The notes: generated by a model from the letters alone, not told the origin. 10,847 nt of DNA from CAZTLE01 sp964614415 (GCA_964614415.1 CAZTLE010000144.1:1-10847), one strand, 5' to 3'. Counted from the stretch's first letter, positions 1-7,479 are shown. Numbers and translations: made by a program.

Positions 1-109
1 GATCACTGCTTCGGCCTTCAGTTAATCCCAGGACGTCCCGGTAAAATGTCCGACAGGATTCAACATTGTCAACCGGGATAGCCAAATGAAAAGGACGAAG
101 TGTTGCCAT
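1..109 (-). CDS. VOC (glyoxalase/dioxygenase fold) protein, N-terminal part
   Basis: Partial gene cut by the left window edge; 36 codons are visible, starting at an ATG at 109. The protein begins MATLRPFHLAIPVDN and continues through VESCRTFYRDVLGL, the typical first beta-alpha unit of the vicinal oxygen chelate superfamily: the His of FHLAIPV is at a usual metal-ligand position, followed by the helix ending in FYRDVLGL. VOC proteins include glyoxalase I, extradiol dioxygenases and antibiotic-binding proteins, and the substrate cannot be told from this fragment. Only 10 bp separate it from the stop codon of the upstream methyltransferase gene, so the two are probably one operon. Fold call fairly sure; function unknown. 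Confidence 0.8.
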   Translation of the reverse strand, partial: MATLRPFHLAIPVDNVESCRTFYRDVLGLTEGRSSD

Positions 110-119
110 ATGTTCAGAA

Positions 120-1739
120 TTAATTTTGTTTTTCCAATAAATAGTTAATACTCACAGTAGCCGTTTCGTTATCCGGAAACTTCCAGAAATAGGGAGAGAC
201 ATTCTCAAGCCCTAACTCATCGATAACCCGCAGGAACACTTCCAGTTCCAGGATATACTGATCTGAAAATCCATGTGTGGCATCGTAGGCCGTTGCTGCC
301 GTTTTTCCGATATGACGAGCCGCGATCTCCGGAGATATGGTATGAAGCTCAATTAAGAGCAATCCGAATTTTTTGATATACGGTAGCCACTTTTCAAAGT
401 GTTCTTTGAGATTTTGCTCCACATCGCTGTTATTGAGGCGCAGCCCGCATGACGCAAATGCGCCCGTCGACGTTCCTTGTTTTTTGGAAGAAGTTACCGG
501 AGGTGACCAGGGTCTGTTATGATCCAGGAAGGTCCGCACGTTGAGCAAATCACATAGGTCAATATCATAACTGGCCTGAATATCTTCTTCGAGTTTCTTG
601 GGATCGCCGATATCGCCCCAAATGACTTTGGCCCATATATCCGCCTTGACGAGGTTGGCCCTGGTCACTTTAAGCGCAGCCTTGTTATAGTCAACGCCTA
701 CAAGGAACAGTGGATGCTCGTCGAGCATTGGACCACGTTTGGTGCGCTGTTCAATGACTTCAAAGAGGTGGATAAGGAAGGCGCCGTTACCACACCCCAT
801 GTCTAAAATTCCCTTGGGTTGCTCATCAATGGGTTTGTTGAACAAAGCGATGATGATCTCATCTATTTTTTTGAAATAAGCACTGTGTGCGCCACCGCTT
901 CCCCAAACATTCATTTCCCTGTCCACATGGATCTCAGGCGCATTGGGAAGAGAGCTCCGCAATATATTGGCATTGCCAAAGATAAGCTCGTCAACCCTAC
1001 GGAAGGTGGGTAGGTATGAGACGGTTACCCCATAGGCAGAAGAACGACGGGCAAAGAACAATCCTTTGTCCGTGAAACGGTAGTGTTCATTCTTCTTGCT
1101 GAACCATCCCAGGTAGGTAAAGAAGTCCAGTATTTTGCTAAAACTCACCGGGTCTTCGTGAAACTCATCGGCGCTGAATGAAGCCTCCATGAAGTATTTG
1201 TGAAACATCCCGTCCATACCAAGAAATACGGTAATGGGACCAACAAGTACTCCTTCAATATGTTTGGTGATCTGATAGGCAATTTCCTGCTGTATCCCGT
1301 CAGTATCATCTTCCGAATAATCCCCATTCATGTATTTCTTAAAAATTCGGCTAAGGAGGGAAAAAGACTCCTTTTCGAAACTGCGGGAGTGAAAGTCTTC
1401 TGAAAGGGTTATGAAAGTAACCACATCGCGGTATCGATCTGCCCGGGAGAACGCAAGAGCGCTTTTGTCATTTTTCGAGATCCATACCGCATTTGTCTCG
1501 GGATCGATCTCATAGGAAAGCCATCCTTGCGAGCCCAACATTCGCAACGCAACATTGAGATAGCCTTCGTTCGCCTTAAACCGATCGCTCAGCTCCTGAA
1601 GTGAGAAACGATCCTGTTCGAGCAGAACATCCAGGACTCCTTTTTCCTTGAGAGCAGAGGCCACCGGAGCAACTGTTATGCCGTCAAGGTGGCGGAACAG
1701 GTCTTCACGAAATGCATTTTTTTCCGGGGTAGATAACAT
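120..1739 (-). CDS. SAM-dependent methyltransferase with duplicated winged-helix N-terminal region (AprA-MT2-like)
   Basis: Predicted soluble class I methyltransferase of 539 aa from the ATG at 1739; a TTG three codons upstream is possible but less likely. The C-terminal half carries motif I, ILDMGCGNGAF (about residues 311-321), then GVDYNKAAL (about 348-356) and GDIGDP (about 375-380), the usual SAM-binding order. RTFLDHNRPW (about 402-411) follows. The N-terminal half appears to hold two related units, about residues 15-115 and 155-257. Each has a helix-rich segment (HLDGITVAPVASALKEKGVL; HIEGVLVGPITVFLGMDGMF) followed by a winged-helix-like stretch (LNVALRMLGSQGWLS; FSKILDFFTYLGWFS). The layout resembles the AprA-related methyltransferases known as MT2 domains of polyketide synthase loading modules and their stand-alone bacterial relatives; this is from memory, not a search. 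The acceptor is unknown. It probably shares a transcript with the VOC gene 10 bp downstream. A TAnnTTTG-like box (TATATTTA) lies at 1758-1765. Confidence 0.8.
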   Translation of the reverse strand: MLSTPEKNAFREDLFRHLDGITVAPVASALKEKGVLDVLLEQDRFSLQELSDRFKANEGYLNVALRMLGSQGWLSYEIDPETNAVWISKNDKSALAFSRADRYRDVVTFITLSEDFHSRSFEKESFSLLSRIFKKYMNGDYSEDDTDGIQQEIAYQITKHIEGVLVGPITVFLGMDGMFHKYFMEASFSADEFHEDPVSFSKILDFFTYLGWFSKKNEHYRFTDKGLFFARRSSAYGVTVSYLPTFRRVDELIFGNANILRSSLPNAPEIHVDREMNVWGSGGAHSAYFKKIDEIIIALFNKPIDEQPKGILDMGCGNGAFLIHLFEVIEQRTKRGPMLDEHPLFLVGVDYNKAALKVTRANLVKADIWAKVIWGDIGDPKKLEEDIQASYDIDLCDLLNVRTFLDHNRPWSPPVTSSKKQGTSTGAFASCGLRLNNSDVEQNLKEHFEKWLPYIKKFGLLLIELHTISPEIAARHIGKTAATAYDATHGFSDQYILELEVFLRVIDELGLENVSPYFWKFPDNETATVSINYLLEKQN

Positions 1740-1863
1740 GCGATGCAATAGCTACCCTAAATATACTATTAAGTTTGATTGTTTGAACCGTTTTTAATTA
1801 ACAACCCCTCATAATACCGCCCTAACGGAATAACAATAAAAAATAAGAATAAACAATATTTGC

Positions 1864-2889
1864 TTATAGCGAGTTCCTAACGCGCTCCAAAAGCTGAAAA
1901 CCTCCCGCGCCTCCATTGAAATTGCCGGCGGTCGTCACCATGATCAGGTTCTCGGTGGGAACTATAAAAATAAATTGTCCACCCCAGCCTCTGGCAGAGA
2001 AGCTCGTGTCTCCATCGGTCAACCACCATTGGAATCCGTAGTCGTTTCCTTTGTCGGAAGTGGCGGTTTGTACCCAATCTGTCGATACGATCTGTTGTCC
2101 GCCAAAACTACCTCGATTGAAGAATAGTTGTCCTATTTTCATCATGTCAAGAGGGCGCAAATGCAAACCCCAACCGGTATTATAGACACCGTCGTTGCCC
2201 TGCTCCCATTCCCATTGTGTTATGCCCAACGGACCAAACAGATATTCATCTGCGAACTCATTTGTGGTTTTGCCGGTGGTTCGCTCCAGAATACCGGAGA
2301 GCAGCATACTGCATCCGCTATTATAAGTAAATCGCGCTCCGGGCTGATGCGCCATTGGGAGGTCGAGCATGTGTTTCATCATGTCGTCACTGCGTATGAG
2401 TTTGTTGGCGTCGTTGCGTTCATCGAGATAATTGTACGTCCATTCATCCCATTGAAAACCGGCTCGCATGGCGAGGACATCCCGGAGCGTGATGGATTGT
2501 TTCCACGTAGTGTTGTTCTGTACGTTCGGATAATCGGGGAAAAAATCAAGAAGCGGGGTATCCAGTGAACTTATAAAGCCTTTGTCTACTGCAATTCCTA
2601 TGAGCGTGGAAGCCACACTCTTTGTCACCGAATATTGATAATGAGGGTCACTGGCTGTCCAACCGTCAAAGTAATTTTCGGTAAGTAAAGTACCCTCGTG
2701 ATACACTAACAAGCTATGCGTTTCACCGTGGTTGCCGTTCTCAATATCATTTACAATAAGGTCTAGTGAAGAAGTTACCTGACCTCCGTCTATGGTGGTT
2801 GGAGCTACCTGAGAGTCTGAATTGCAGGACGCTCCCAGGTACAATCCCAATACAAGTATTCCGATTCGTAGTATTTGATTCTTTTTCAT
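1864..2889 (-). CDS. Serine hydrolase lipoprotein, beta-lactamase/penicillin-binding (S12) fold
   Basis: The chosen ATG at 2889 gives 341 aa with a basic N-terminus, a hydrophobic stretch and Cys22 in LGASC, a Bacteroidetes-style lipoprotein signal, so the mature protein is probably membrane-anchored outside the cytoplasm. A start 36 bp upstream would add a charged extension in front of the signal peptide and overlap the preceding gene, so it is not preferred. Catalytic motifs of the beta-lactamase/D-alanyl-D-alanine carboxypeptidase family are visible: SVTK (Ser87, Lys90), YNS (Tyr189-Ser191) and a GWGGQ segment (about 301-305) in place of the KTG box. Members range from peptidases and esterases to amidases, so the substrate cannot be read from sequence. 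It lies 11 bp downstream of a gene for a secreted lipocalin-like protein, so the two are probably co-transcribed. Confidence 0.85.
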   Translation of the reverse strand: MKKNQILRIGILVLGLYLGASCNSDSQVAPTTIDGGQVTSSLDLIVNDIENGNHGETHSLLVYHEGTLLTENYFDGWTASDPHYQYSVTKSVASTLIGIAVDKGFISSLDTPLLDFFPDYPNVQNNTTWKQSITLRDVLAMRAGFQWDEWTYNYLDERNDANKLIRSDDMMKHMLDLPMAHQPGARFTYNSGCSMLLSGILERTTGKTTNEFADEYLFGPLGITQWEWEQGNDGVYNTGWGLHLRPLDMMKIGQLFFNRGSFGGQQIVSTDWVQTATSDKGNDYGFQWWLTDGDTSFSARGWGGQFIFIVPTENLIMVTTAGNFNGGAGGFQLLERVRNSL

Positions 2890-2900
2890 GGCCTGTGTTT

Positions 2901-3482
2901 TTATTCTTTTTCTTCTCTGAAACATTCAATCTTCCAGGTGGGATAGCTAAAGGATTCATCCGGCGTAACCCATTCTCCCAACCATTTATAGCCCTTGTCG
3001 GACATATCGTAAAAGGTGATCTTGTATTTTCCTTCCATCCCGTTAGGAGCGGTTTGGTCCTTATACAATATGATCTTGCCCTCTTCCGTCAGATTGCCTT
3101 CCCATGTGGGTAGTGATGTTGTAGTGCCGGGATGTGAATAGTAGTGCACATACCATCTACTGCTATCGGCGATAAATTGGCGTATACTGCCGGAATAAAG
3201 ACCGTCTTCCTTCAAAGTCTCATCCTGTACGCCCCATCCGTTCATAATATATTTGAATCGCCAAATCATAGTGGTGGGTTCGGCCCAGGTTTGATCCTGG
3301 TTTCTTGTGATCGACGTACACTCGCATTCTCCGATCATAGGTCCGAAGTCCTTTATTTGCTGCGGCGCCTCAGGATTTGGCCTTCCGAAGGGATATTCAG
3401 CCGAAGACTCGTATTCATATTGTGCAAACAGCGGAAAAATGCACAGTACGGTAAATAAGGCACTAAGTATTAATTGTTTCAT
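2901..3482 (-). CDS. Secreted lipocalin-like protein (DUF1579-like), function unknown
   Basis: A 193-aa protein with a clear Sec signal peptide (MKQLILSALFTVLCIFPLFA, cleavage probably near residue 20-21). The mature part is rich in alternating beta-strand patterns and tryptophans. It starts with a segment (DFGPMIGECECTS) that resembles the opening of DUF1579-type lipocalin-like proteins, followed by MIWRFKYIMNGWGVQDE, where that family has its conserved Trp-rich strand. Two cysteines (CEC) near residue 53 and one near the C-terminus could form a disulfide. It is the first gene of a likely two-gene unit with the serine hydrolase lipoprotein 11 bp downstream, so the two may act on the same substrate outside the cytoplasm; that link is inference. 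Coding call sure, family assignment tentative. Confidence 0.75.
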   Translation of the reverse strand: MKQLILSALFTVLCIFPLFAQYEYESSAEYPFGRPNPEAPQQIKDFGPMIGECECTSITRNQDQTWAEPTTMIWRFKYIMNGWGVQDETLKEDGLYSGSIRQFIADSSRWYVHYYSHPGTTTSLPTWEGNLTEEGKIILYKDQTAPNGMEGKYKITFYDMSDKGYKWLGEWVTPDESFSYPTWKIECFREEKE

Positions 3483-3599
3483 AGCATCGTTGAATTAGTT
3501 TTGAATCAAAACAACAAAAATGAACGCTTAAACCGAAGTACAATGCAGAGAATGCCCTTCTCTTTGCAGTAAAGGAAGTTAAAGGAGTGTAAACTTAGG
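3483..3599. other. Intergenic spacer with a weak hairpin
   Basis: This spacer lies between the LytTR regulator stop and the start of the secreted-protein gene, both on the minus strand. It contains an imperfect hairpin at 3544-3568 (arms TGCAGAGAA and TTCTC-TT-TGCA) without a following T-run, so it is not a convincing terminator. I found no clear promoter pair for the downstream two-gene unit. Confidence 0.4.
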
Positions 3600-4478
3600 T
3601 CAGGAAATATAATCTTTTACTAATTTCAAATTAGCTTTGGACACAGGCACTGACGTGTCGTTAGCTAACAGCAACGTGGGTGTTTGTGACAGGGAGAACT
3701 CACGCACCTGGTTCATGTTGACAATGGCTTTTCGATGTACCCGCAAGAAGTTGTCACCCAGCTTTTCTTCCAGAGCTTTCAAGGTGCTTCGCATGGTATA
3801 GGCCTCACCGGATACCGTATGCACTTTCACACAGTAATCATCCGCTTCTACCCAACTGATCTCCTCAACCGGAATGATCTTTCGCTTATTTCCGATCTTT
3901 ATATTTAGAACGGTGGCGCGATCGTCAATGTCCGATCGAAGCGCCTCGTAAAGTTTTTCGTTGGTCTCCTTTATTTCTGAAAGCCGTTGTACCTGTATGA
4001 GCAGTTGCTCATTGGTAAAATACAGATGCAGGATGATGGCTACGGCAATATAGCCGAGGAGATATACTGGAACCTTTTGGAAGGTAAAGAAAGGCAGGTA
4101 TTCATTCATTAAAAAGTGCCAGGAAAAGCCTTCGCCATCGCGGAACATCTCAGTTACCGCAATGAGTATGATGCTGGCAAATACCAAACCAAGTATTACG
4201 AGCGCATAGCCGGTAAAATCTCGAAAAGAAAGCTCTTTTTTTGAAGACACTTTCTGGGCATGCCGAAAAAGAAACACTGTCAACCCCAGCCAGATGAGCC
4301 ATCGAAACGACTGACCCTTCAGAATATCCATAAAAGTAACACCCTCGGCCAGGTTATACCTGCGTATGTAGTACAATTGTTGAAAAGTTTCAAACGTAAT
4401 AGCCACAATCAGTACCAGAAGAATTATCAGGAGACTTCTTCGCGCTGGCCATATGTGGGATGTAAATTTCAAAACCAA
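3600..4478 (-). CDS. LytTR-family transcriptional regulator with four-helix membrane domain
   Basis: A 292-aa protein with about four predicted membrane helices (roughly 15-35, 57-73, 88-110, 134-154), a coiled-coil-like linker (about 156-185) and a C-terminal LytTR DNA-binding domain (about 192-291). LytTR hallmarks are present: IPVEEISWVEADDYCVKVH, the TMRSTLKALEEKL helix and FLRVHRKAIVNMNQV. This is the membrane-bound LytTR architecture common in Bacteroidetes, which lacks a response-regulator receiver domain, so it probably senses a membrane signal directly; the signal and targets are unknown. No in-frame ATG occurs before about residue 50, inside the membrane domain. The start must therefore be a TTG at 4478 or 4472, the second giving LKFTSHIWPARRS with a basic N-terminus before helix 1. 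Either start lies immediately behind a terminator hairpin. Confidence 0.88.
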   Translation of the reverse strand: MVLKFTSHIWPARRSLLIILLVLIVAITFETFQQLYYIRRYNLAEGVTFMDILKGQSFRWLIWLGLTVFLFRHAQKVSSKKELSFRDFTGYALVILGLVFASIILIAVTEMFRDGEGFSWHFLMNEYLPFFTFQKVPVYLLGYIAVAIILHLYFTNEQLLIQVQRLSEIKETNEKLYEALRSDIDDRATVLNIKIGNKRKIIPVEEISWVEADDYCVKVHTVSGEAYTMRSTLKALEEKLGDNFLRVHRKAIVNMNQVREFSLSQTPTLLLANDTSVPVSKANLKLVKDYIS

Positions 4479-4530
4479 ATAAAAAGGGAGAACTAAATGT
4501 ACAACATGTTTCGTTCTCCCTTTACTTTTT
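4478..4530 (-). terminator. Rho-independent terminator of the HerA-like/lipoprotein operon
   Basis: A perfect 11-bp inverted repeat (4483-4493 against 4513-4523) encloses a 19-nt loop. In the minus-strand transcript the hairpin AAAGGGAGAAC...GTTCTCCCTTT runs into a T-rich tail (4478-4485). It sits 26 bp after the stop codon of the small lipoprotein gene. The other strand also shows a T-run beyond the stem, so it could work both ways, though no plus-strand gene leads into it. Confidence 0.85.
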
Positions 4531-4548
4531 TAACGATTTCTACTGAAA

Positions 4549-5160
4549 TCAGAGGTCCAAACCGGTACCGCTGTCTTCGGTATCCTGGTCTTCCTCCTCT
4601 TCCTGGTCCCAGCCTACCATTAGATACTTAAATGTGGCATCATCCGGTATACTGCTTGCCTCGATGGTGAGATTTTTGTTATATCGTAGTTCAGCAGGGA
4701 GTTCCCCCTCATCGAGTGTAATATACACGTCGGTTTCTTCCAGGAACACAACCACAGCTCGATAAATACGCTCAATGTTAGAAACGGTATAATTGTCCTT
4801 AACCACCTTGAAGGTACTGTTCACATTAAGCCCTTTGTCGGTCGTAAAGCGCTCGTCGAACAGCTGAATATTCGCTACAGGCGACTCGGGATCCTTTTCC
4901 GATGCCGGAGAGATAAGCAACAATTTCTTACCCCCTTTTTCATAGATCTCTACATCGCCCTGTGTCCCGATCGCCTCCTCGATAGGGCTAAGATGGACAA
5001 TGGAATCCTGGGCAAATAATGAATCGATCTCCTGGATCATGGTTTCCGGGGTAATGTGCCCTACACCTTCACTTGAAATTAGGAACGGATCTTTTTTTTC
5101 CGCACACTGAATGAAAAGCAGCGAAGAAAAAATACTGATGGTTATGAGTGTCTTGTTCAT
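4549..5160 (-). CDS. Uncharacterised lipoprotein with acidic C-terminal tail
   Basis: A 203-aa protein starting MNKTLITISIFSSLLFIQC; the hydrophobic stretch ending in Cys19 is a lipoprotein signal, so the protein is expected to be anchored outside the cytoplasm. I do not recognise the mature domain. It shows alternating strand patterns (GDVEIYEKGGKKLLLISP, VANIQLFDERFT, YRAVVVFLEETDVYITLD) consistent with a small beta-rich fold. It ends in a very acidic, low-complexity tail (EEEEDQDTEDSG). It starts 20 bp after the stop of the HerA-like ATPase gene and is followed by a strong terminator, so it is the last gene of that operon. Any functional link to the ATPase is speculative because the two act in different compartments. 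Confidence 0.8.
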   Translation of the reverse strand: MNKTLITISIFSSLLFIQCAEKKDPFLISSEGVGHITPETMIQEIDSLFAQDSIVHLSPIEEAIGTQGDVEIYEKGGKKLLLISPASEKDPESPVANIQLFDERFTTDKGLNVNSTFKVVKDNYTVSNIERIYRAVVVFLEETDVYITLDEGELPAELRYNKNLTIEASSIPDDATFKYLMVGWDQEEEEDQDTEDSGTGLDL

Positions 5161-5180
5161 AAAGAATTATTCTGTATCTG

Positions 5181-6731
5181 TTAACGAATTACTTTGCTGA
5201 TTATTTGTAGCACCCCCCGAATCACAGTGGGGCTGGTAAGCACTTTTTCGAGAGGGCTCCGGGACGATCTCCGGCGACTCCGGCTCCGGGAACTTTTGGA
5301 TGACGAACGTCTTGAAGAAGCTCTTTTAATGTCTTCGCGCTCTTTACGAGCTTTTTCCTTTGCTTCTTCCTTTTCGGCCTCCTCGATCTTTTCGTTGAGC
5401 ATTTCGTAGGCGCTTTCCCTGTCTATTTCTTCGTTGTATTTGGGAATGAGTTTGGATTCCTCCAGGAGATCGGTAAGCTCTTCATCTTCCAGAATATCCA
5501 TACGACTCATAGGTGCCCGAAGTAGCGTTGCAGCCAAAGGAGTTGGAATTCCTTTTTCGTTTAAGGCCGTTATCAAGGCCTCTCCGATCCCCAGGGAGGT
5601 GAGCACCTCGTCTGTTTTGTAATAATCTGAAAGCGGATAGTTCTCGGCTGTTAGTTTGATGGCCTTTCTGTCTTTTGCGGTAAACGCGCGAAGGGCGTGT
5701 TGTATTTTAAGACCTAACTGACTCAATACCGCATCGGGCACGTCGGTAGGATTCTGAGTTACGAAATACAGTCCGACACCTTTGGATCGGATCAATTTTA
5801 CAATGCTTTCAATCTGATCGAGCAAAGCGTCACTGGCCTCTTTGAAAATTAGGTGCGCCTCATCGATGAATATTACCAACTCCGGACGCCCGCTGTCACC
5901 TTGCTCGGGGAACGAGGAATAGATCTCTGCCAGCAGGCACAGCATGAATGTTGAGAACAACTTCGGCCGATCCTGAATATCGGTAAGCCGAACAATGTTT
6001 ATGTAACCCATGCCATTTTCGTCCACCCGTAACAGATCGTTCGTGTCAAACGAACGTTCACCGAAGAACAGATCGCCTCCCTGTTGTTCCAACTCAACGA
6101 TCTTTCGAAGAATGGCTCCCGTTGAAGCCGGGGAAATACGTCCGTATTCCTTCGCAAATTCCTGTTTGCCTTCCGCGGTGGCATACTGTAGCACCTTTTT
6201 AAAATCAGCAAGGTCCAGTAGCGGGAGTTGGTTGTCATCACAATACTTGAAGATCACCGAAATAATCCCGGCCTGAGTTTCACTTACGTTTAGAATACGG
6301 GATAGGAGCACGGGTCCGAACTCGCTCACAGTAGCGCGCAAGCGCACCCCGTTCTGTTCGGAAAGTGTGAGTATCTCTACAGGAAACTTTCTGGCTTCAA
6401 ATGGAATTCCGATCTTCTCATGGCGCTCATCGATCTTAGGATGTCCCGGGCTGGGTTGAGCGATACCACTAAGGTCACCTTTCATATCCATCAGTAGCAC
6501 CGGAATTCCTTTTTCGGAAAGATTTTCGGCCAGTACCTGAAGACTTTTGGTCTTCCCGGTACCGGTAGCTCCGGCGATGAGTCCGTGGCGATTCAGGGTT
6601 TTGAGCGGTACCTTAACGAGCGCGTTGGTAACGGTTTCTCCGTCCAACATTGCGGCCCCCAGGACAATCGCATCTCCCTTGGTGGTATTGCCCTCATTAA
6701 TGTAGTCAAAAAACGCCTGTTTGTCAGCCAT
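5181..6731 (-). CDS. HerA-like P-loop ATPase of the DUF853/YjgR family
   Basis: A 516-aa protein from the ATG at 6731 (MADKQ); an upstream TTG would add only nine residues. Walker A is GATGTGKT (about 54-61), followed by VLLMDMKGDLSG. Walker B is LVIFIDEAH (about 285-293), and VTQNPTDVPDAVLSQLGLKIQHALRAF (about 324-350) is typical of the HerA/FtsK-like branch and of Escherichia coli YjgR, which is of similar length. These proteins are predicted cytoplasmic hexameric ATPases; the YjgR branch has no firmly established role, so DNA translocation is only an expectation from the fold. After the core come a charged helix (about 432-471) and an unusual Arg/Ser-rich linker (about 472-492). A conserved-looking C-terminal helix (SPTVIRGVLQIISKVIR) follows. 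It is the first gene of a minus-strand operon with the lipoprotein and is divergent from the RidA gene. Confidence 0.92.
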   Translation of the reverse strand: MADKQAFFDYINEGNTTKGDAIVLGAAMLDGETVTNALVKVPLKTLNRHGLIAGATGTGKTKSLQVLAENLSEKGIPVLLMDMKGDLSGIAQPSPGHPKIDERHEKIGIPFEARKFPVEILTLSEQNGVRLRATVSEFGPVLLSRILNVSETQAGIISVIFKYCDDNQLPLLDLADFKKVLQYATAEGKQEFAKEYGRISPASTGAILRKIVELEQQGGDLFFGERSFDTNDLLRVDENGMGYINIVRLTDIQDRPKLFSTFMLCLLAEIYSSFPEQGDSGRPELVIFIDEAHLIFKEASDALLDQIESIVKLIRSKGVGLYFVTQNPTDVPDAVLSQLGLKIQHALRAFTAKDRKAIKLTAENYPLSDYYKTDEVLTSLGIGEALITALNEKGIPTPLAATLLRAPMSRMDILEDEELTDLLEESKLIPKYNEEIDRESAYEMLNEKIEEAEKEEAKEKARKEREDIKRASSRRSSSKSSRSRSRRRSSRSPLEKVLTSPTVIRGVLQIISKVIR

Positions 6732-6758
6732 GGTCCAAATTTTCGCTAAAAATAGCAA

Positions 6759-6792
6759 TTGTCACTAAGCTACTGAAATATTCCTACCTTTA
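6759..6792 (+). promoter_or_regulatory. Candidate Bacteroidetes-type promoter for the RidA lipoprotein gene
   Basis: TTG at 6759-6761 and TACCTTTA at 6785-6792, a one-mismatch fit to TAnnTTTG, are separated by 23 nt, at the upper end of the usual spacing. The start codon follows 21 nt after the second box. It lies in the 82-bp spacer between divergent genes. Confidence 0.4.
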
Positions 6793-6813
6793 ATCGATTC
6801 TAATCCCACAAAA

Positions 6814-7341
6814 ATGAGATTTGTATTTTCTTTTCTTGCTGCTTCTGTGTTTTTATTCGGAATGAATTCCTGCCGTCATCATGACTCCGATCGTTCTGAA
6901 CATCGTGAAGGACATCACAAATCTGAAGGTCACGGGAAAGATCATAAGGCCAAATGGAAAGCACCGGTTTTTCACGCCTCTCACTACGAGAAAAAACAGG
7001 ACGCACCGTTCAGTGATGTGGTCCAGGTGGGAAATATGTATTTCCTTTCAGGGCAGATCGGAATGGATCATACTACCCGTACCCTGGTGACCGGCGGTAT
7101 TGAAGCCGAGACCACTCAGGTGTTGGAGAATATCAAAGAAGTGTTGGAACAGCACGGTATGACCATGGGCGATGTGGTCAAGGCCCTTGTTGTTCTGGAC
7201 GACATAGAAGATTTCGCGGCTTTCAACGCAATTTACAAGACCTACCTTCCACAGAAACCCGCCCGAACTACTTTTGCTGCCGAAGCCCTTGCAGCCGGCG
7301 CCAAGATCGAAATCGAGGTGGTGGCGGTTAAAAATGAGTAG
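6814..7341 (+). CDS. Exported RidA-family (YjgF/UK114) lipoprotein with His-rich linker
   Basis: A 175-aa protein. Residues 1-20 form a lipoprotein signal peptide ending in FGMNSC (Cys20). Residues 22-47 are a charged linker with seven histidines (HHDSDRSEHREGHH...GKDH), which could bind metal. From about residue 49 the chain is a complete RidA domain: SDVVQVGNMYFLSGQIGMD, then the VLENIKEVLEQHG helix and the family signature PARTTFAAEAL with the conserved Arg (Arg151). It ends in KIEIEVVAV, with a Glu at the usual catalytic position. Cytoplasmic RidA hydrolyses reactive enamines and imines from pyridoxal-phosphate enzymes. The exported, lipid-anchored forms seen in some bacteria have less certain roles, so its substrate is unknown. 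Transcribed alone, divergent from the HerA-like gene. Confidence 0.9.
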   Translation: MRFVFSFLAASVFLFGMNSCRHHDSDRSEHREGHHKSEGHGKDHKAKWKAPVFHASHYEKKQDAPFSDVVQVGNMYFLSGQIGMDHTTRTLVTGGIEAETTQVLENIKEVLEQHGMTMGDVVKALVVLDDIEDFAAFNAIYKTYLPQKPARTTFAAEALAAGAKIEIEVVAVKNE

Positions 7342-7458
7342 TGAGTATTGAGTATTGGGTATTGAGATGGGAATAATGAATCAAGAACCATGAACCAAGA
7401 CTTCAATATTCGTTATTCACCATTCGACATTCGATATTTACACATCTTTGGAATTTTT

Positions 7459-7479
7459 ACCCTGAGCTTGCCGAAGGGT
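7459..7479. repeat. Small palindrome (ACCCT...AGGGT)
   Basis: A 21-bp element with arms ACCCT and AGGGT around GAGCTTGCCGA lies between the two larger repeat copies. It matches the CCCTGAGCTTG-type short palindrome that recurs in intergenic DNA of many bacteria. It could act as a weak hairpin downstream of the RidA gene, but it has no T-run. Confidence 0.6.

Noticed and set aside
1740..1863. Terminator in the spacer after the serine hydrolase gene
   Set aside because: No stem with a T-run is evident; only AT-rich DNA and a weak CCGCCCTAACGG partial repeat near 1818-1829 are present.
2128..2568. 146-codon plus-strand frame inside the serine hydrolase gene
   Set aside because: It is antisense to a gene with clear catalytic motifs and has no domain of its own.
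5181..7341. A defence system built from the HerA-like ATPase and its neighbours
   Set aside because: HerA ATPases occur in defence systems with nucleases (for example SIR2 or NurA-type partners), but this one is the housekeeping YjgR/DUF853 type. Its neighbours are a lipoprotein and a divergent RidA protein, with no nuclease.
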